A stretch of DNA of 64,000 nucleotides from a bacterium (GTDB taxonomy: Bacteria; Myxococcota_A; Polyangia; Nannocystales; Nannocystaceae), in NCBI GenBank assembly GCA_024742475.1, contig JANSYI010000024.1, forward strand, positions 1 to 64,000, given 5' to 3'. The translations under genes were made by a program, and so were the position numbers. A model generated the notes under the pieces. That model did no database searches and had not been told where the DNA came from. It was given only the letters and a program-made list of their open reading frames with translations. Positions 44,199 to 53,421 of this stretch are shown here, piece after piece (the first letter of the stretch is position 1; each line of letters starts with the position of its first letter).

Positions 44199-46607
44199 TC
44201 AGAGTACGACCACGAGCGGCTGGCCGTCATTGCCGAGCGTGAGCGTCAGGGGCTGCAGCGACGACGATGCCCGAGGCGCCAAGACGAGGCGGACCCGGGT
44301 TCCGGCCGCGACGTCTCCGCGGCGCGTCGTTCCGGTACGGACGAGCGTTGCAGACACCGTGCTGCCGTCGGCGAGCTCGATCTCGATCGTCTCGCTCGGG
44401 TCCCACGTCAGCGGCGCCGTGATGGTCACCTCGATGATCCACGTGTCGTCCGTCTTCGACAGCACGGCTCCGTGCAGCGAGAACGAAGCCGGCGGTTCCT
44501 CGGCGTCGTCCGAGAGTTCCATCGCGTCGGCGCGACCCGAGGACGCCTGCTCTTCCTTGGCGGGCATCGGGGACGGGGGCGCCGGGGGCATGAGCGCCTC
44601 GGGGAGGGCGAGCGCGTCGTCGCTCGCGCCTTCGTCGACCTGCGCTCTCCTTCGCCGCAACCCGCTCGGGGCTGCGCGACGCTTGGCCTGCGGCCGACCC
44701 GGCGCAGCACCGCGCCCTCCCACCGCACGAGTCGCTGCGGCGAACTCGGGCGCCGCGGCAGGCATCGGCGCCGCTGCGCAACGAAGACCCAGAGACTCCA
44801 CGGACATCCCGTAGGGAAGCTCCTGCGGCACCACTTCGCGGCGCGTCGGATCGCTGGCGTCCACGTCGAGCGTCTCGCTGATGGCGACCCACGACGTCAT
44901 GCGCGTGGAGATCTGAAAGTCGACCCCGAGCGCGGCGATCGCCTCGTCGGTCTGCGTCGCGTCGGCACCGGCGGTTCGATCCAGCTCGAGGTCCTCGACC
45001 TTCTCCCGAGCGAACGCGGTGACCGCTCCCTTGGTGCCGTGTTCAGCCACCGGCGCGCGGACCTCGACCGACGCCTGCCAGGTGCCCGCGGCCGTGCGCC
45101 CCGAGACCTTCAACGTCCCCGCCCGCGCGAGTCGGACCGACAGCAGAGCCGGGCTGCCCGCATAGAGGTCGGGCAGACGCTGCGGCGCGTGGTCGAGCAG
45201 CGCGTCGCCCTCGAGCTGCAGGTCGACCACCAGCGGCTGTGCGGTGCGTTCGAGTAGGCGAACGGTCGCGCGCTCGGGGTCCTCACCGATGCCGATGACC
45301 ACCTCGACACCGCGACCGGCTCGCGCGGCCGGACCGGTCAGCGATCGGTTCACCGCCGATCCCACCCCGACCGTGTGCACGCGAGACCCCGGCGGAAGCC
45401 GCTCGAGGATCGCGGCGACCACGTCGCGCTCGAAGCCGATCAGGCCATCGGTGATCACGACGACCTGTCGCTGCGCCTCGGCCCGAAGGCCCTCGAGCGC
45501 CGCGAGAATGCCCGAGACCATCTCGGTGCCTCCACCTGCCCGCAGCGACGCGACCCAACCGAGCGCCTTCGTGCGCACGCGAGGTGTCGCAGCCTTCGCT
45601 TTGCGGGCGAAACGACGCGCGCGGCTCGAGAACTCGATCAGCTCGATCGTGTCCCGCTCCGTCAGGCCGTCGATGAGCGCGGAGGTGACACGCTTGGCTT
45701 GCTCGAGCGGCTCGCCGCCCATCGAGCCGCTCGTGTCGAGCAGGACGACGAGGTCGCGAGATACGGCCGCCTCCGCCGGGCCCGACGGCGGCACCACGGT
45801 GAGCAGGCCGAACACGTCTCCGTGCGCGCTCGCGGCATCGACACAGAGACCGACACCGGGCGTCGCGACCGGCCACCGGATCACGATGTCCCGGTCCAGA
45901 CCGACCGCGCCCTCGGCAAACGTCACCAGCCCCGCTCGTCCGGCGATCACTGCGTGAGACGGACTTCCAGGCGTGGCACCGCTCGGCAGGTCGTCGGCGA
46001 TGGTCATCTCCATCGACATCGCGATCGGGCGAGGCCGATCTGCGACCGACACAGCGACACGCGCAGCATCTGAAACGCGACCCGGCTCGCTGAGATACCG
46101 AGGCGCGACGACGGTGGGAAAACGCCACTCCCAGCCGCCAACCCCCGCCGCAGCGTCGGGTATCCACAGAAGGCGCTGGTCGATCTCGATCGTCACCACG
46201 ACGGTGGTCTGCGGCGGAACGTTGCCCACCTCCTGCGTAAACAGGCTCGCCCGCTCCTGCTCGAGGAGTGCGGCCGTGCGCCCCTGTGCAATCGCCTGCT
46301 CGAACCGCTCTGCAGCCCGGTCCTTGCGGTCGACCTCGCCCACGACGACGCGCTCGCCGATGCGGAACGAAAACCCGCTGACCGCTCCGTCCTCGGGCAG
46401 CGGCAGCTGATAGGTCACCCGCAGCGGTTCGGCGTGCGGGTTGTGAAACGTCTGCTCGAGGCTGAGGCGGCCAAGGCCGCCGCGATGGCGCCCCGAGAGT
46501 CGGGCGCTCCGCAGCGGAAGCGGTCGACCGTCGGTCGTGACCAGCACGCCTCCGGACGAGGGGATCGAGTGAGACATGGGGGCGGATTGAAGGGCTGCGT
46601 CGTTCAT
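44199..46607 (-). CDS. VIT and VWA domain protein
   Basis: An 802-residue protein. Residues about 15-145 are a vault/inter-alpha-trypsin (VIT) domain (QTFHNPHAEPL, LPEDGAVSGFSFRIG), followed by a VWA domain (about 280-450) with the MIDAS motif DTSGSMGG (about 287-294), a beta-rich region to about 600, an Ala/Arg/Pro-rich linker and a final beta domain (about 710-800). VIT-VWA proteins occur in many bacteria and bind partners through divalent metal. No signal peptide is visible at 46607; the next ATG (46577) does not give one either. Its stop lies just before the ECF sigma start, so the two are cotranscribed. Confidence 0.85.
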   Translation of the reverse strand: MNDAALQSAPMSHSIPSSGGVLVTTDGRPLPLRSARLSGRHRGGLGRLSLEQTFHNPHAEPLRVTYQLPLPEDGAVSGFSFRIGERVVVGEVDRKDRAAERFEQAIAQGRTAALLEQERASLFTQEVGNVPPQTTVVVTIEIDQRLLWIPDAAAGVGGWEWRFPTVVAPRYLSEPGRVSDAARVAVSVADRPRPIAMSMEMTIADDLPSGATPGSPSHAVIAGRAGLVTFAEGAVGLDRDIVIRWPVATPGVGLCVDAASAHGDVFGLLTVVPPSGPAEAAVSRDLVVLLDTSGSMGGEPLEQAKRVTSALIDGLTERDTIELIEFSSRARRFARKAKAATPRVRTKALGWVASLRAGGGTEMVSGILAALEGLRAEAQRQVVVITDGLIGFERDVVAAILERLPPGSRVHTVGVGSAVNRSLTGPAARAGRGVEVVIGIGEDPERATVRLLERTAQPLVVDLQLEGDALLDHAPQRLPDLYAGSPALLSVRLARAGTLKVSGRTAAGTWQASVEVRAPVAEHGTKGAVTAFAREKVEDLELDRTAGADATQTDEAIAALGVDFQISTRMTSWVAISETLDVDASDPTRREVVPQELPYGMSVESLGLRCAAAPMPAAAPEFAAATRAVGGRGAAPGRPQAKRRAAPSGLRRRRAQVDEGASDDALALPEALMPPAPPSPMPAKEEQASSGRADAMELSDDAEEPPASFSLHGAVLSKTDDTWIIEVTITAPLTWDPSETIEIELADGSTVSATLVRTGTTRRGDVAAGTRVRLVLAPRASSSLQPLTLTLGNDGQPLVVVL

Positions 46608-46688
46608 GCGCCCGACCAACGCAGGCCTCTTCGGTCTTGTGACAATCTTTTTTGGCCGCCCGTACGGCGCCAACGCGTCAATCCCGCG

Positions 46689-47222
46689 CTACGACTCGAC
46701 CTTCTTGGCCAGGTTGCCGAGCCCCTGCTCGAAGTCGGCCCCGAGCATCGCGTCGAAGTCCATGAACACCATGAACACCTTGCTCATGAAGGCGTTCTCG
46801 CTGTCCATCTCCCAGGTGACCTGGGTACCCGCGTCCTGCTCGCCGACGCGCAGGGTGACGGTCGCCTCCGACTCGAACGGCTCGATGAATTGCAGATCGT
46901 AGGAGACCGCGTCGTCTTCGACCGCCGTGACCTCCATCCGGCCTTTGCCGACGTCTTCGTTGCCTTCCCACTCGTACCAGGCGCCCTTGCCCTCGGCGGG
47001 ATCGGAGAACGTCCACTTCACGTTGGGGTCCCGCTCCGCCCACGGGCTCCACTCGACCCACCGCTTCATGTCGGTCAGGTGCGGCATGATCGCCTCGGGA
47101 GACGCCTCGATCACGGCGGAGCGCTCCACGTGCGAGATGTCCGGTTGCATCGAAGCCATGACGAGCACGCCCACGATCACTGCGACGAACAGCCCAACGA
47201 GGCCGAGGAGGACCTTCTTCAT
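46689..47222 (-). CDS. SRPBCC/START-like (polyketide cyclase-type) protein, membrane anchored
   Basis: A 177-residue protein with an N-terminal hydrophobic helix (about 5-24) and an SRPBCC fold (about 32-175): HVERSAVIEASPEAI opens the domain and MKRWVEWSPWAERDPN is the helix with conserved Trp. It binds a hydrophobic ligand in the central cavity; the ligand is unknown. It is anchored with the domain outside the cytoplasm or used as a secreted form. It sits between the VWA gene, on the same strand 81 bases away, and the divergent glutaredoxin gene, 102 bases away. Confidence 0.85.
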   Translation of the reverse strand: MKKVLLGLVGLFVAVIVGVLVMASMQPDISHVERSAVIEASPEAIMPHLTDMKRWVEWSPWAERDPNVKWTFSDPAEGKGAWYEWEGNEDVGKGRMEVTAVEDDAVSYDLQFIEPFESEATVTLRVGEQDAGTQVTWEMDSENAFMSKVFMVFMDFDAMLGADFEQGLGNLAKKVES

Positions 47223-47324
47223 CCCAGTACCCTACCAGCGGCGAGGGCGCCGCAGAAGGAACCTCCCTGAACGGCCGTGGACCGCCCCCCGGGGCCGCTG
47301 TACCATCCGCCGCGGACAAGACCC

Positions 47325-48245
47325 ATGGCCGAATCCGCAACGCATCAGCGCATCGAAGCCCTCACCAAGTCCGACAAGGTCGTGCTGTTCATGAAGGGCA
47401 ACCGAGCTCAGCCGCAGTGCGGGTTCTCGGCGACCGTCGTAGGCATCCTCGACCAGTACGTCCCGGACTACACCACGGTCAACGTGCTCGCCGACCCCGA
47501 GATCCGCGAAGGCGTCAAGGAGTTCAGCGACTGGCCCACCATCCCGCAGCTGTACGTCGACGGCGAGTTCGTCGGCGGCTGCGACATCGTCCGACAGCTC
47601 GACGACGAAGGCGAGCTCATCGCGACCCTCGGCGACGCCGCGAAGCCCCCCGAGCCGCCCTCGATCGAGATCACCGAAGCGGCGGCCGCGGTGTTCAAGC
47701 AGGCGATGGCCGAGGCCGAAGGCGACGAGCAGCTTCGCCTCGTCGTCTCGCCGACGTTCCAGCACGAGCTCGCGCTCGACCTCCCGCGCCCCAGCGACCT
47801 GGTCGTCGAGGCCGCCGGCCTGAAGATCCTCGTCGACCCTGGCACCACGCGTCGGGCCAACGGTCTGCGCATCGACCACGTCGAGGGACCGCAGGTCGGC
47901 TTCCGCATGGACAACCCCAACGCGCCCGCGCAGGTGCAGCAGATCGGCGTCAAAGAAGCGGCAGCGTTGGTCAAGGAAGACGGCGTGAAGTTCTTCGACG
48001 TCCGAACGCCGCGCGAGCGCTCCATCGCCAAGCTCGAGGGCGCCATCCACCTCGATGGCGACAACGTCGGCGAGATGATGGAGCTGCCCAAGGACACCCC
48101 CCTGGTGTTCCACTGCCACCACGGCCATCGCAGCTTTCAGGCCGCGATTCGCTTCCTCGAGCAGGGCTTCACCAAGGTCTACAACGTGGTCGGGGGCATC
48201 GACGCCTGGTCGCAACAAGTCGACCCGTCGATTCCCCGCTACTAG
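47325..48245 (+). CDS. monothiol glutaredoxin / A-type-like / rhodanese fusion
   Basis: A 306-residue three-domain protein. Residues 1-105 are a Grx4-type monothiol glutaredoxin with CGFS (32-35) and WPTIPQLYVDGEFVGGCD. Residues about 115-218 follow the HesB/IscA (A-type iron-sulfur carrier) fold, including LVVEAAGLKILVD and NPNAP, but contain no Cys, so the three cluster ligands are gone. Residues about 222-306 are a rhodanese domain with the active Cys in FHCHHGHRS (about 263). The fusion suggests a scaffold linking cluster-binding glutaredoxin to sulfur transfer. I chose the ATG at 47325; the upstream GTG adds a Pro-rich stretch. The SNF2 gene follows after 3 bases. Confidence 0.85.
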   Translation: MAESATHQRIEALTKSDKVVLFMKGNRAQPQCGFSATVVGILDQYVPDYTTVNVLADPEIREGVKEFSDWPTIPQLYVDGEFVGGCDIVRQLDDEGELIATLGDAAKPPEPPSIEITEAAAAVFKQAMAEAEGDEQLRLVVSPTFQHELALDLPRPSDLVVEAAGLKILVDPGTTRRANGLRIDHVEGPQVGFRMDNPNAPAQVQQIGVKEAAALVKEDGVKFFDVRTPRERSIAKLEGAIHLDGDNVGEMMELPKDTPLVFHCHHGHRSFQAAIRFLEQGFTKVYNVVGGIDAWSQQVDPSIPRY

Positions 48246-48248
48246 GCA

Positions 48249-51197
48249 ATGGCCATCGACGACCTGCTCAAAGCCATCCGTGAGTCGTGCTCGCCCGGCA
48301 CGTGGTCACGGGGCGTCCAGCTCGCCCGCTCGGGTCAGGTCGTGGGCGAAGAGGACGACGGCGACGAAATCGCGCTGCGGGTCGCGACCAAAGGCGGGCT
48401 CGTCTCGCCACAGGTCGTGCTCTTTCCCGACGACGAGGACTGGACCTGCGAGTGCAACAGCCGCGAAGACGCCTGCGCGCACGTGGCCGCCTGCGCCATC
48501 GCGCTCAAGCAGGCGTGGGCGGAGGGCAAGCGCATGCCGGGCGAGGGCCAGGCCAAGGCCCAGGGCCCCGCACGCGGCCACCTCGAGTACGTCCTGCAAG
48601 ATCACGAGGGCAAGCTCGCGCTGTTTCGGCTGATCGTCGCGGGCGACAAGAAGCACCAGCTCAACGGCTCGCTCGCTCAGGTCGCGCTGGGCAAGGTCAA
48701 GGGGCCCAAGTTCGTCGCGTCCGAAGGTGACCTCGAGTTCGAGAAGAAGCTCGGCAGTTTCGGCGGTGGCCTCATCCCCAAGCCACTCATGCGCAAGGTC
48801 CTCGGCGCGCTGCGGGCCGTCGATCACGTCACGCTCGACGGCAAGAAGGTGAGCGCCGGCGCGCCGATCAGCGGCCTGGCGGTGCGGGTCTGCGAAGAAC
48901 GCGATGGCTACGTGCTCCGACTCGAGCAGGACACCAGCCTCGACCAGATCTTCGACAACGGCGCGGCGCTGCGCGGTGACGTCCTCTCAGCGGTCGGCGA
49001 ACACGGGCTGACCCCGGGCGAGTACGACTCGATGCGCCGGGGTCGAGTCTTCCACCGCACCGACCTGGGCACCCTCGTCGGCGACTGGCTGCCCAAGCTG
49101 CGCCGAAAGCTGCACGTCATCTCCGACATCGAGCTCCCGGGCAGCACGACGGTCAAGCCTCGCTTGGTGCTCAACACCTCTCGCGACGGCGACGACCTCG
49201 TCGTCGTGCCCACCATCCTCTACGGCGAGCCTGCGATCGCGCGCGTCGACGGCGACCGGCTCACGATGCTGACCGAGGGCGACGTGCCGCTGCGCAACGC
49301 CAGGCTCGAGGCGCTGCTCGTCGAGCAGCTCGCCGGGCGCAACATGGAGCCGGGCGTGAAGACGACCCTCGCCCCGGGCGACGCGATCGCGCTGACCGCC
49401 AGCATGCGCGACGACGACGGCGTCGCCCTTCACGGCAAGGCGCACGAGGCCTACTTCGACGCAGGCGAGCTCGACGCCCACCTCGAAGTTGGCGACGGCG
49501 GCGGCGTGGACGTGTGGTTCGGCGCCGAGGGGCCGGACGCCAAGGGCACCGCCGACGCCGCCGCGGTCGTCGCGGCCTGGGAGCGCGGCGACACCTTTGC
49601 GCCGCTCTCCGGTGGCGGTTTTGGCCGCGTCCCCACCGGATGGCTCGCGCAGCACGGGCATCGACTCGTCGCTCTCCTCTCGGCCCGCGAAGCCATGCAG
49701 GCCGGCAAGGAGCTTCCGGCGTGGTCCGGTCCCGACGTCGCAGCGTTGTGCCAAGCGCTCGACCACCCCGCCCCTCCCTCGTTCGAGGGGCTTCGAGCGC
49801 TCTTCGAAGACTTCGACGGCCTGCCCGAGCCACAGCTCCCCTCCGACCTCACCGCCACCTTGCGCGACTACCAGCAGCAGGGTGTGGCGTGGCTCGGGTT
49901 CCTGCGCAACGCGGGCCTGGGCGCGCTCTTGGCCGACGACATGGGCTTGGGCAAGACGCTCCAGACGCTTTGCGCCGTCCGAGGCCGCACGCTCGTCGTC
50001 GCGCCCACCAGCGTCTTGCCCAACTGGGCAGCCGAGGTCGCCAAGTTCCGCCCCTCGCTGCGATGCGCCGTCTACCACGGACCCGGACGCGTCCTCGACC
50101 CCGAGGCCGACATCACGCTGACCACCTACGCCCTGCTCAGGCTCGACCTCGAAGCCCTGCAGAGCGTGCAGTGGGACACCGTCGTGCTCGACGAGGCGCA
50201 AGCGATCAAGAACCCCGAGAGCAAGGTGGCGCGCTCGGCCTTCGAGATCGAAGCGGCGTTCAAGATTGCGCTCACGGGTACGCCAGTCGAGAACCGCCTC
50301 GACGATCTCTGGTCGCAGTTCCACTTCCTCAATCGCGGCCTTCTCGGTGGTCGGTCCGACTTCGGCGACCGATACGTCAAGCCGATCGAGTCGGGCGACG
50401 CCAACGCAGCCGGCGCGCTCCGCAACCGGGTCAAGCCCTTCTTGCTGCGGCGCCTCAAGCGAGACGTCGCCACCGAGCTCCCTCCCCGCACCGACGTGGT
50501 GTTGCACTGCGAGCTCGACAACGACGAGCAGAGCACCTACGACGCGATTCGAGCCGCGACGCAGAGCGACATCATGAAGCGCCTGGGCGACGGAGGAAAC
50601 GTGATGGCCATGCTCGAGGCCCTGCTGCGACTACGCCAGGCGGCCTGCCACCGCGCGATGCTGCCAGGCCAGGCCACCGCCAGCGCCGAGCCGTCCTCCA
50701 AGGTCCGCGTGCTGCTCGACCAGCTCGAGACCGCGGTCGCCGAGGGCCACAAGGCGCTGGTCTTCTCGCAGTGGACGAGCTTCCTCGACCTCATCGAGCC
50801 CCACCTCGATGGCGCCAACATTCGCTTCAACCGCCTCGACGGATCGACCCGAGACCGCGGCGCCGTGGTCGACGCCTTTCAAGACCCATCGGGCCCTAGC
50901 GTCATGCTGCTCTCCCTCAAAGCCGGCGGGACGGGGCTCAACCTCACCGCCGCCGACCACGTCTTCCTCATGGACCCTTGGTGGAACCCCGCCGTCGAGG
51001 ATCAGGCGGCCGACCGAGCGCATAGGATCGGGCAGGAGAACCCCGTGCTCGTTCACCGCGTCGTCGCGCGCGGCACCGTAGAGGAGCGCATCTTGGCGCT
51101 GCAAGAGAAGAAGCGAGCCCTCGCCGACGCGGCCGTCGGCGACGGAGGTGCCGCAACCGCGATCACCCGCGATGAGCTGCTCGAGCTGCTGTCTTGA
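48249..51197 (+). CDS. SWIM-domain SNF2-family DNA helicase/translocase
   Basis: A 982-residue protein. A SWIM zinc finger lies near the N-terminus (Cys67-x-Cys69-x6-Cys76-x-His78), followed by an accessory region and the SNF2 ATPase core: DDMGLGKT (Walker A, about 563-570), VVLDEAQAIKN (motif II), LTGTPVENR, and in the C-terminal half VFSQWTSF, SLKAGGTGLNLT and DRAHRIGQ (motif VI). Bacterial SNF2 proteins of this form translocate on double-stranded DNA and are common in Myxococcota; they act in repair or in remodelling of protein-DNA complexes. The start lies 3 bases after the glutaredoxin fusion stop, so the two may be cotranscribed. Confidence 0.93.
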   Translation: MAIDDLLKAIRESCSPGTWSRGVQLARSGQVVGEEDDGDEIALRVATKGGLVSPQVVLFPDDEDWTCECNSREDACAHVAACAIALKQAWAEGKRMPGEGQAKAQGPARGHLEYVLQDHEGKLALFRLIVAGDKKHQLNGSLAQVALGKVKGPKFVASEGDLEFEKKLGSFGGGLIPKPLMRKVLGALRAVDHVTLDGKKVSAGAPISGLAVRVCEERDGYVLRLEQDTSLDQIFDNGAALRGDVLSAVGEHGLTPGEYDSMRRGRVFHRTDLGTLVGDWLPKLRRKLHVISDIELPGSTTVKPRLVLNTSRDGDDLVVVPTILYGEPAIARVDGDRLTMLTEGDVPLRNARLEALLVEQLAGRNMEPGVKTTLAPGDAIALTASMRDDDGVALHGKAHEAYFDAGELDAHLEVGDGGGVDVWFGAEGPDAKGTADAAAVVAAWERGDTFAPLSGGGFGRVPTGWLAQHGHRLVALLSAREAMQAGKELPAWSGPDVAALCQALDHPAPPSFEGLRALFEDFDGLPEPQLPSDLTATLRDYQQQGVAWLGFLRNAGLGALLADDMGLGKTLQTLCAVRGRTLVVAPTSVLPNWAAEVAKFRPSLRCAVYHGPGRVLDPEADITLTTYALLRLDLEALQSVQWDTVVLDEAQAIKNPESKVARSAFEIEAAFKIALTGTPVENRLDDLWSQFHFLNRGLLGGRSDFGDRYVKPIESGDANAAGALRNRVKPFLLRRLKRDVATELPPRTDVVLHCELDNDEQSTYDAIRAATQSDIMKRLGDGGNVMAMLEALLRLRQAACHRAMLPGQATASAEPSSKVRVLLDQLETAVAEGHKALVFSQWTSFLDLIEPHLDGANIRFNRLDGSTRDRGAVVDAFQDPSGPSVMLLSLKAGGTGLNLTAADHVFLMDPWWNPAVEDQAADRAHRIGQENPVLVHRVVARGTVEERILALQEKKRALADAAVGDGGAATAITRDELLELLS

Positions 51198-51209
51198 GCG
51201 CGCGCCGAC

Positions 51210-52532
51210 TCAAGGCACGATGGTAAACGGGTAGCGCGCGAGCTCCACGCCGTCGTCCGAGAAGATCTTCACCTCCCACTCGCCCACGTACTCGCTTCGC
51301 AGCTTGAGGTACGCCCGGGTGCGGTAGGCATGCGCCGGCTTGACCACGATCTTGCCGCGTCGCGCGTTGCCTTCGAGCTTCTGCCACAGGACCGACAGCT
51401 CTTCTTTTTGTCGCTGATGCACGACACGAAGGCATACGTTGGCAAGGTCATCCTTCGACACCGAGAACGAACCTTCGCCCCCCGTGCACCGGCTGCGCTC
51501 ATAGCCGCGCCCCATCGACACGTCATCGATGTGGATGCCGGACTTGCCGACGCCGCCCACGGGTGCGCGATCGGCCGGGCTGACGGGGAGCTTCTTGAAC
51601 ACGGCGGCGATCTCCGGCGGCGTGCCTTCGGGGGGTTCTCGGGGGTCGCGGTCGGGATCGACCTTGGGGGGCAGACGCTCGGGCGGCGACGTGTCGGGCG
51701 CTGGCACGTCGAGCTTGGGCGTTGCTGCAGCCTCGCTGGGCGCGAGCTCGGAACGCTCGGCGACGTCGGCCTCGGCCGGGTCGGCGGTGGCCCCCAAGAC
51801 CCGCGCGTCCTTGGGCGGCGGCATCCTCGGCTTGCGTGACACCCACAGGGCGAGGCCAGCCGCGACCACGCCTCCGACGAACAGCGGGGCACGGCTCTTC
51901 TGACGCTTGGGGGAGAACTCGACCGACTTGGTCTCCGGCTCCGGCTCCGGCTCCGACTTGGTCTCCGGCTCCGGCTCCGGGCGCCTCTTGGGGTGAAGTG
52001 GAATCGGGGGCGGCGGCGGTTCGTCGTCGCCTTCTTCCTCTTCTTCTGGGGCGCTCACGGCCGGCTGTGACGTCGCGCCCATGAGCGCGTCCATCATCGA
52101 CTCGTCCGGCTTCTTCTCCGGGAGCTCGAGCGCGCTGAACGAGAGCGTCGACGTGCTCGCAGACGCTGCGACCTCGTCGTCCTCTTCGGGCGGCGCGTCG
52201 GCGGGCTCGGCCTTCATCAGCCGATCCATCTCATCTTCCTCGTGCTCGGCCTGCTTCGGCATCGGCTCCGCGCTGGACTGGGGCGCATCCTTCTTCAACG
52301 CGCCGCGCACCTCTTCGGTCCACGCCAGCGTCGCGTCGGCAGGCCGCGGCGGTGCTTCGTCGGCCTCGGCCCCCTCCTCGGCTGGCGCGTCGTGCTTGCG
52401 AGCACCCCGGACCTCTTCGGTCCACGCCCGCGTCCCTCCGTCCGCGCTGGGGGGCGACTCGGGGAGCGACTCCCAGGCCTCGTCGAAGGTCTTGCCGGGC
52501 GTGTCGCCGGAACGGTCCTTGGGTTCCGACAT
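51210..52532 (-). CDS. DUF2914 domain membrane protein with acidic N-terminal region
   Basis: A 440-residue protein. The first 220 residues are acidic and low-complexity, with a repeated WTEEVRGA(R/L)K motif (about 34 and 71) and a Pro/Glu/Lys block. A membrane helix lies at about 216-232, followed by a Pro-rich linker and a C-terminal DUF2914 domain (about 330-440: VCLRVVHQRQK and ARYPFTI). DUF2914 domains are probably periplasmic and bind an unknown partner. I chose the ATG at 52532; the frame upstream to 52799 runs into the divergent lipoprotein gene. It converges on the SNF2 gene with a 12-base gap. Confidence 0.8.
   Translation of the reverse strand: MSEPKDRSGDTPGKTFDEAWESLPESPPSADGGTRAWTEEVRGARKHDAPAEEGAEADEAPPRPADATLAWTEEVRGALKKDAPQSSAEPMPKQAEHEEDEMDRLMKAEPADAPPEEDDEVAASASTSTLSFSALELPEKKPDESMMDALMGATSQPAVSAPEEEEEGDDEPPPPPIPLHPKRRPEPEPETKSEPEPEPETKSVEFSPKRQKSRAPLFVGGVVAAGLALWVSRKPRMPPPKDARVLGATADPAEADVAERSELAPSEAAATPKLDVPAPDTSPPERLPPKVDPDRDPREPPEGTPPEIAAVFKKLPVSPADRAPVGGVGKSGIHIDDVSMGRGYERSRCTGGEGSFSVSKDDLANVCLRVVHQRQKEELSVLWQKLEGNARRGKIVVKPAHAYRTRAYLKLRSEYVGEWEVKIFSDDGVELARYPFTIVP
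51925..51980. repeat. 30-base tandem repeat inside the DUF2914 gene
   Basis: GACTTGGTCTCC followed by repeats of GGCTCC occurs at 51925 and again at 51955, one full 30-base unit and one shortened. On the coding strand this gives Pro/Glu runs next to ETKS. It is a candidate for replication slippage, altering the length of the cytoplasmic linker before the membrane helix. Confidence 0.7.
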
Positions 52533-52625
52533 GCGGGCCCGAATCGTGCCAGATCGGCCGTGGCCCGCAAGCCCGTTGCGCTGGCGGGGGTTGCCCGAAG
52601 CCTTCGGGAAGTCTAAGTCACAAGC

Positions 52626-53417
52626 ATGGCAGCGTTTTCGACCCGCCTGGGCATCGTCCTGGGCTGCGTTCTGCTCTCCGTGGGCTGTGCCCCCCAACAG
52701 GCCCCGGAGACGGAAGCACGTGTCGCGCCAGCCGAGCTCCCTGCCCGCGACGCGGTGGATCCAGGCGAGGACGGACAGTCGCGCACGCTGCTCCAGCACT
52801 TCCGCGCGCGCGACCTCGCCGCCGACAAGCTCGCCATCCCCGCGGGCGACCGCCTCGCGGCCGAGAGCACCGCCTGGCAGCTGCCGTTTCAGAGCAAGCG
52901 AATGATCGCCGCCTTCTTGACCTCACTCGCGCGCGGCGCCGTCGACGAGATGCAATACACCCTCGCCCCCACGGCCACGTTCGGCCGACCCGACCCACGC
53001 CGTCCGCACGAGCGTCCGGTGTTCGAGGACGGCAACCTCATCGAGTTCTTCGACGGCGTGAGTGCAGCGGCCAGTCGCTTCGAGGAGGGCGCCAAGTACG
53101 TGAACCCGACCTCGTTTCTCATGGGCGTGCAAGAGCGCATGCGCTCGGGGGCCGAGCCCATGTGGGCCTACTACGAGTCGGGCGACGACAAGCTGATGTT
53201 CCGCTTTCGGGTCTACGGCAACCTCGCCCGCATCGACTACGTCGGCTTCTACCCCGAGGCCCCCAAGGAAGCGGCCGACTACACCGCGCTCGGCCCCGCG
53301 CCGCCGATGATGCCCGGCGTGCGCACCGATGAAAACGGAATCATCCACGAGTTCGATCCCGCCAAGATGGGCAGCGGCCGACGTCCGCCAGTGGGCCGCC
53401 CCCCAAGGCCCAGGTAG
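52626..53417 (+). CDS. hypothetical lipoprotein
   Basis: A 263-residue lipoprotein (lipobox SVGC, Cys21). The mature part is helical near the N-terminus and then beta-rich (about 95-215) with conserved Phe/Tyr; the C-terminus is Pro/Arg-rich. No known family is recognised. It is divergent from the DUF2914 gene, with 93 bases between the starts, and its stop codon lies 4 bases from that of the convergent next gene. It probably sits in the periplasmic or outer membrane leaflet. Confidence 0.7.
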   Translation: MAAFSTRLGIVLGCVLLSVGCAPQQAPETEARVAPAELPARDAVDPGEDGQSRTLLQHFRARDLAADKLAIPAGDRLAAESTAWQLPFQSKRMIAAFLTSLARGAVDEMQYTLAPTATFGRPDPRRPHERPVFEDGNLIEFFDGVSAAASRFEEGAKYVNPTSFLMGVQERMRSGAEPMWAYYESGDDKLMFRFRVYGNLARIDYVGFYPEAPKEAADYTALGPAPPMMPGVRTDENGIIHEFDPAKMGSGRRPPVGRPPRPR

Positions 53418-53421
53418 CGCG

